From Ailurus styani (lineage: Eukaryota; Chordata; Mammalia; Carnivora; Ailuridae), in contig LNAC01000275.1 in the NCBI GenBank assembly GCA_002007465.1, positions 1 through 64,000 of the forward strand: a stretch of DNA of 64,000 nt, in the 5' to 3' direction. A program made the translations under genes and the position numbers. The notes beneath the pieces are model-generated. The model was not told the origin of the DNA. It saw only the letters and a list, made by a program, of their open reading frames with translations, and made no database searches. Positions 57,961 through 64,000 of this stretch are shown here, one piece after another (the stretch's first letter is position 1; every line of letters starts with the position of its first letter).

Positions 57961-59029
57961 ATGAAATATACTTAATCAAGCTATCAAGCACATCATGAAA
58001 TATGTTAGAGACCTTGACTGTGAGTGCCTTTATAACAAGGACAGAAAATTTACAAGAATGAAAAAGAAAGGTACAGAAAAGGAATCAAGATGAGAACAAA
58101 ATTTAGCTATTTTGCTTGCTCTGCCTATAGCATATATTAAGCCCAGCTGAATCTAGAATATGGTGCCACAAGAAGAATGTGACTCTTAGGGAAATTAAAT
58201 GATTTGCATGAAAGTGTTTAGAGTCCCTGGTCAATTGCCAATAGACTTTATTTTTGGAGAAGGTCTATTTAGTCATTTTGAACAGTCAATAGAAGACTCA
58301 GATAAATTGCTTCTCCTTTCCACAAAATGCAAATTAACTCCAACTAATTTTAGTTGAGGTTCTATTAAGCAAATAATGAAAAGAAGGTATTTGTAATATG
58401 TTAGATTAATCATAAACTATATTTTTTCTTACATAGAGAAATAATCATGTGGCCTAATATTTTTAAAGTTTCTACTGAATCTTAGAACAAACCAAAAGCC
58501 AAAGAGATTTCATAATTGTGTCCTTAGCTGCTGATGGGCCATTATATAAAGATTTCTTGGGTTTTGAAAGTATCTATAGTCAGATTTGCCTGCCATGGAC
58601 GAAAGATGAGTGTGTGGTTTAAACTAGAGTCATTATTATCAAGGTATTAATATATCTCTTGGGATTGATTAGTCACTTATCACTTGGCTCTTTCTCACCA
58701 TTTTTTGTAGTGCATGAACCATAAAAAAGAAAAATCCAGATTTCTTCTATTAGGTGATTATTAATCATTCAGCACATGTTTAGGAAGGAAGTGATGGAAA
58801 AATATTTATCTTTTTATAGTTTGATCAAGCACATTAGATTCAACAATACTTTTTGGGCAAACTACTTTATGACAAAAATGACTCAAAGCACTGTGATAGT
58901 TACCAAGAAATATATGACACAAGTTCTGCATTCAAGAAGTTTACTGTCTTTGGGGGGAAATTAAAATTCAGTTGCTTAAAAATTAGAAGGAAACACCAAA
59001 AATGATTTTAAAAATTTGCCAATTTATTT
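57961..59029. other. No gene recognised
   Basis: Unique AT-rich sequence. Confidence 0.4.
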
Positions 59030-59198
59030 GGCCCTTTAATTTGACTAATTGTCTTCATATCTATTATTTTATTCTCACAATAATTTTTGAAGATATCATT
59101 ACAATGACTTTTAAAATGGGCAAAATAAGATACAGAGAGAATAAATGACATCTGCCCAAACTCCTTCAGTGGTGGAGCCAAGACTAGATCTAAATCTA
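59030..59198 (-). mobile_element. MIR, antisense
   Basis: 'attttattctcacaataatt', 'aaaatgggcaaaataagata' and 'agtggtggagccaagactag' are the reverse MIR core. Confidence 0.75.
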
Positions 59199-59300
59199 GG
59201 TTGTAATCTTTATGAAGGCAGAAATTGTGTCAATATATATCTAGGCATCCACATTGTATACATCAGAGCCTGGCAAATATTAGCTGCTAAATAAATCCAG
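59199..59300 (+). mobile_element. L2 3' end
   Basis: 'ggttgtaatctttatgaagg', 'cagaaattgtgtcaatat' and 'agagcctggcaaatattagc' directly abut the MIR. Confidence 0.7.
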
Positions 59301-59620
59301 AACTCAAGTTTTATACAATGACAATCTGTCTAATAAATTCTCTAACTCCTGAATGTATTATGGACTGTATTGTATTTGTTTTAGTTTTCCCTCTTTTAGC
59401 CTTAATGGTTTTTCCATTGTGGGTGCACAATAATGTTAAATAATAGGCAAAAGAGTGTGAGTTCAACCCATGCATCAGAATAAAAGAGAGAACAGAGTTT
59501 ACCTAGAATTTTTGAGAAGGCCTTCTAAAGGAAAAATATGTATATTTGAGTTTTAGGATGTGAATAGGAGATAGAAAGAAAAGGAAGGGCATTCCTAGTG
59601 GAAAATGATACAGAAACAAT
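59301..59620. other. No gene recognised
   Basis: Nothing assignable is seen. Confidence 0.4.
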
Positions 59621-59638
59621 AATATCACTCCAAGACTT

Positions 59639-59842
59639 GGGGCGCCTGGGTGGTTCAGTGGGTTAAAGCCTCTGCCTTCCCCTCAGGTCATGATCTCAAG
59701 GTCCTGGGATCGAGCCCCATTTCAGGCTCCCTGCTCAGTGGGGAGCCTGCTTCCTCCCCTCTCTCTGACTACCTCTCTGCCTACTTGTGATCTCTCTCTC
59801 TCTCTGTATCTCTTATCTTTAAATAAATAAAAACTTTAAAAA
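59639..59842 (+). mobile_element. Young SINEC with target-site duplication
   Basis: GGTTAAAGCCTCTGCC subfamily. Flanks aatatcactccaagactt (59621-59638) and atatcattccaagactt (59846-59862). Confidence 0.96.
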
Positions 59843-59862
59843 AATATATCATTCCAAGACTT

Positions 59863-60493
59863 AATGTCATCTTCCTGAGGCTGGAGAGAAAGAAGTCACA
59901 TTGGTGACTTAAAATAAACCAGTGGCATTTATATTTATTCTAAAAATAAATAATGGAGAAATTATGGTTTAATAAATACGAGGAAAGGCAGCAAGAGTCT
60001 GAAGAAGAGTGTATGTGTGGATGTGTGTGTGGATGTATATTCTTCATTACATATTTATGTGCCATTAGATGTACTATTAGCTTCTAGCTTTCTGTACTCA
60101 TATATGCCCTGAGTGCAAGAACAGTATAGAACTTCTTTTCCTATTCTATTTAGCAGTATTTTTTTGTTTAAAGCAAGAGAATGCTACATGTAAATGTTAT
60201 TAATTTCTTCGATTGAAATTTGTGATACAGCAAATTAATTATGCTGATTACTTTAGTGCCTAAAATTTGGTATCTTATCATTAAAATGATAGAACCAATC
60301 CTTAAGTATTGCATTTAATAATCATTTGCCAGATTTTTCATTTATAGAGAGAAATATTTGCTGTTACGAATACAATCAGGGCATTGCCTTTTTAATAAGA
60401 TTCATTCCAGGAACTTTTTGGAAATTTTGAAAAATTCACTTGATAAAATTGAATTGCAATGATAGACATTTTTGTTCTTAGGATATTCATGCC

Positions 60494-60524
<31 letters not shown>

Positions 60525-61959
60525 TATATATATTTGTTTGTTTCAGCTTAAACAAATAATGGATACCCTGACTAAGCTAATATATCATAATAAAAAGAAC
60601 TATCTTATATGGTCTTCCTGAAGAGAAATGACATATACAAAATTTTATTATAAAATGTTATAACATTAACATTTCTAGAGAAAAAATTATACACTTTAAT
60701 CCGACACTCCAAACACAGTAATTAATTTTTTTCATTTTAGATTATTTATTTTTGCTCTTCGGACCTGTGCATGTTCTTTGCATGATTATACTGCCTAGAA
60801 TTAATGAACATAGAATCGTGTGTGTGTGTGTGCAGTAATATGTGTGTTTTGCTTAAATAAATCACATTACTATTTAATTAAATGTCTATATTTTATGAAG
60901 AATGAATTCTTATTCATTTCAGGAAATTTAGTATACATTCGACTTTAAAAGCTATTTGAATCCACTTTATACCAAACTACAAATTGTAGTGGCATACGAA
61001 TTACACTGTATGCATTTTGTACTCCAGTCTATTTATTGGAAGGGATGGGTTGGTAAAATATTTGTCATGTAGCTGTAAGAAGATGTTTTTTCAGGTAATT
61101 AAAAAGAAAATTTTCATTCAGGAGAAAATAATTGCAAAAAAGGAAAAGTCTGTTAGAAAAGTCTACCTTAAGCACTTAAGCTGAAACCAGTAGTCCAAAT
61201 ATTGACCTCTGAATCATGAGGGGATTTCTTCTCTATTTGCTTTAAAATTAACATTTGGTAAAGAAGCTTATCCTGAAGTGTTTGCTTAAGGGCAGATGTC
61301 ATTCCTGATCAAAATCCTATAATGAATTAGTACCAGAGATAGAATTTGGAAAAAAGAAAAGAAAAGAAAGTGTCTTTTGATTTTCATGTCCACTATTACC
61401 AATATGTTTAGTTTCATTGTTTCCTCACATTGGTCTCTAAATCGCTGTAAGATGAGAACTGTCATATTAATTTTAGTATCCCTCAGAGCACCAGGTACTA
61501 TATCATGCATTCAAAAATGTACTGAACTGAATAACTTTCCAATGGAGTCTACTGATCTGTATAAATATTCAATTGACAGATTTGACTTGAAATGATAGTG
61601 TTATTGAAAGTTGGCTGTCTCTTGACAACTGCTCTGTTAATTCCATTTGCATAGTCTTTGTTCAAGTGTTTTACAGTTTAGAGCTTCATTTGGGACCATA
61701 ATCCAAATGTATTTTAAAAATAAAAATGAAGCCCTTTTTGGGTATTTTTGATTTTCATAAGAACTGTGATATTAATCCTTTTAGTTGATAAAATGAAAGG
61801 AGTATTTTGGGATGTGAGTATTTTTCTGGATGCCAGTTTGAGCATTCTGTCACTTTCTGCTTACAACATATTATACTTATTATAAAACCGAACACCTCAA
61901 AATGATACACATAAGTTTCTGTGATAAGGCTCCTGATTATATGTTTACCTTTACCTCCA
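59863..61959. other. No gene; TA-rich microsatellite inside
   Basis: About 2.1 kb of unique sequence, with (TA)n at 60497-60533 and (GT)n at 60820-60834. No repeat family or exon is recognised. Confidence 0.4.
60497..60533. repeat. (TA)n microsatellite, near-palindromic
   Basis: Two TA runs on either side of 'cacata'. Able to fold back on itself. Confidence 0.9.
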
Positions 61960-62320
61960 AGCAACCAACCTCTTTCTGCTTATTCATCTTACACTAGCTG
62001 TCTTTCTGTTCTTAGAACATCTCACTTCTATATCTTAGGACTTCTCTTTTGCTTTCCCATCAGCCTGGAATGTTTATCCTTTGATTAGTCCCATTATTGA
62101 CTCCCTAGTCCTACAGGTCTTAAATCAAATATCCTATCCTCCAGATGTTTTCTGACCACCTTATCTAAAGTAGCCCCCCACCAAAATGGTTTACTGTTAC
62201 ATGACCTTTTTATTTTTGTCTAGGGCTTATCACAATGATAATAATAGTCATTGGCTATCTTAGCCAACAGAGAGTAAATTCCATGAGTACAGGAACCTTT
62301 TTCAAACGTTTCACCTCGAT
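61960..62320 (+). mobile_element. L2 LINE 3' portion
   Basis: 'ccatcagcctggaatgttta' (62059), 'tttctgaccaccttatctaa' (62148), 'aaagtagccccccacc' (62166), 'agggcttatcacaatgataa' (62223), 'gtaaattccatgagtacagg' (62274). Among the best-kept L2 copies here. Confidence 0.85.
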
Positions 62321-62322
62321 AG

Positions 62323-62433
62323 GACTTTTTTATTATTATAATTTGCCCCATGGGTTCAGGTCTGTGAATCATCAGGCTTACATCTTTCACAGCACTCACC
62401 ACAGCAGAAACCCTCCCAATGTCCATAACCCAT
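62323..62433 (-). mobile_element. Short L1 3' fragment inserted in L2
   Basis: 'tgggttcaggtctgtgaatc', 'ttcacagcactcaccacagc' and 'ctcccaatgtccataaccca' are the reverse of an L1 3' UTR ending in AATAATAAAAAA. Strongly 5'-truncated (about 110 bp). Confidence 0.8.
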
Positions 62434-62500
62434 CTGATACAACTTTTTATCTGATATACCTATTGTGCAGAACACACTGCCTGATAGAACCTGAGTAAAT
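62434..62500 (+). mobile_element. L2 continuation after the L1 insertion
   Basis: 'gaacacactgcctgatagaa' and 'cctgagtaaatt' fit the L2 3' terminus downstream of the interrupted copy. Confidence 0.5.
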
Positions 62501-64000
62501 TAGCAATTATTTCCAGCAAAAATACATTTTAATATAAGCAAAAAATGAATTGTAAGAGTGAGGCGTAATTCACATTTTTGTTTTTTTAAAACCGATTACT
62601 AGTTAGTATTTCACATTGTAAGTCAGCCAAACTGTATTATTATTTCAACAATTGAGACTCTGGGATATACAAAGTTAGGAAATTTTCCAAAGCTAATGAT
62701 AGGGATGAAAAAGAGATTTGTGTACTCTGTATTTATTCAGGGGAAAAAATGACTGAATTTGTTTTTAAAATTTTTGAATGTAGATAGGAGCCCTGCAATA
62801 TCAAGTATTTTAAATTCTACATATTGATTTTAATAATTGGCTTGGGCAAAAGTTCATAAATTTGGAAGTTTGTTGAGAAGTCGTTACTTTATAGAGTTGA
62901 AAGAAAATTATGACTTCAAACAATATATTGAAACCTTATTAAAATAAATCCTAGGAGACTGAAAAAATATAAGAAATAAAGCAGGATTTTGTTTTATATG
63001 AATTTCATTGAGTTTAACAAGCCTAAAAGTTGAACTTTGAAGAGTTTTCACCATATACGTGATTCTCATAGTATTTATCCCACTTCAAAGGAATTCAATG
63101 AGAATAATTTCATAGAAAATAAGGAAATTTGTGATCTTAATACACAGTGTTATAATATTGACAGTATTTCATAGACATGCTGATTATTTCTTTCTTTTCT
63201 TTGAAAATTTTAAATCATACTGAACCATTTCTGTCTGATGTATTTTTAAATTATAATCAATATTTACTAATTTGCCTTTCTTATTGTGGTACAGGATATG
63301 GAATAGTTTCATTCTTCTTTTGCTTAAGAGAGAGATCGTATCAGTATAATAATATATATCAGCTACTATGATACTGTTATAGTCTTTATGTGGTTAAAAT
63401 ATAAAATTATCTAATGATTTATAGAACCTGATATTTTCCTTAAAAGCACCATCTTTGGGGAAAGTACATGTTATGGTAATTAAATTGAGGAAATACAAAA
63501 GGGCAAAGATGAGAATTTTCAACTTCCAGTTATTCTCTTTTAAATTCATATTCTTTTCAGGTTTTGCTAAAATGTACACATACAACTCCCACTTTTCAAA
63601 TAAAATAATTTATTTTCTTTAAATGTTTTGTTTCAACCTAGAACTGAAGTTTTGTTTCAACCAGTTGCATTTCAAACTTCAGAAAACAGAATTTATCAAC
63701 TAGCGAGCAATTGGTACATTTTGAGCTATATATGGACCTATGATTATAGGCATTACTGTAAGCATGTCATTCAAACTCTACATTTTCTGTATTGTGTTTT
63801 ATGTACTTTTCCATAGTTCTTGTTTTGAGAGTGGTTCTTGGCTTCTCTTTCCAACTAAGATAGAAAAACAGTGATTCAATTTATGCTCCTACCTGAAACA
63901 AAAACAACAACAACAGTAACAACCACAAAACAGAAAAAATGTATAACACGAGCATTTTCAAGACACTGGACATTAGGCAATGAAGTACAGTGATCCCAGG
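62501..64000. other. No gene; short (CAA)n at 63900-63925
   Basis: Unique AT-rich sequence to the window edge, with a small CAA-rich patch and no recognisable repeat or exon. Confidence 0.4.

Overview
This is an AT-rich, gene-free stretch of a mammalian nuclear genome. The marker is the dense set of tRNA-derived CAN SINEs (SINEC), which occur only in carnivores. The youngest copies have a head reading roughly GGCGCCTGGGTGGCTCAGTG followed by GGTTAAAGCCTCTGCC, and a tail ending in (AAATA)n AAATCTT. That form best matches a musteloid, probably a mustelid (mink, ferret, otter, marten or badger group). The species call is an inference. No bacterial-type features are present: no operons, ribosome binding sites or CRISPR. 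I found no exon, RNA gene or CpG island. The short open frames (about 60-165 codons) are chance frames in AT-rich DNA or decayed pieces of transposons.

Layout. 1-9 kb: the 5' end of a minus-strand L1 at the left edge, old L1 and L2 pieces, MER20, two SINECs, and two L1 3' ends facing opposite ways. 9-12.2 kb: mostly unique sequence with one hAT-type DNA transposon. 12.2-14.7 kb: a SINEC and a minus-strand L1, in which three single-N positions each separate two near-identical copies of the same sequence (probable haplotype duplications). 15-25 kb: old L1, L2, MIR, MLT1 and MER5 fossils with younger SINECs. 25-32 kb: a SINEC-rich zone with five copies in 1.35 kb, a 128-base gap, nested L1 3' ends and a solitary ERV1-like LTR. 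32-43 kb: mainly unique sequence, with an 87-bp inverted repeat whose arms lie 2.8 kb apart. 43.7-48.7 kb: a 4.9-kb minus-strand L1 with recognisable but broken ORF1 and ORF2. 49.7-52.1 kb: a much older L1. 52-64 kb: unique sequence with L2, MIR, L1M and SINEC insertions.

Nothing here works together as a pathway; the window is a record of retrotransposition. Twelve of the 14 L1 segments lie on the minus strand. If this is not chance, it would fit an intron of a plus-strand gene, because L1s are depleted in the sense orientation inside genes. I see no undescribed biological system. The items most worth checking are the three haplotype-like duplications at single Ns, the 87-bp inverted repeat, the twin-priming-type L1 junction at 14,621, and the opposing SINEC pairs beside the gap. 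Boundaries of old repeats are approximate. Family names come from recognition by eye, not from a database search.
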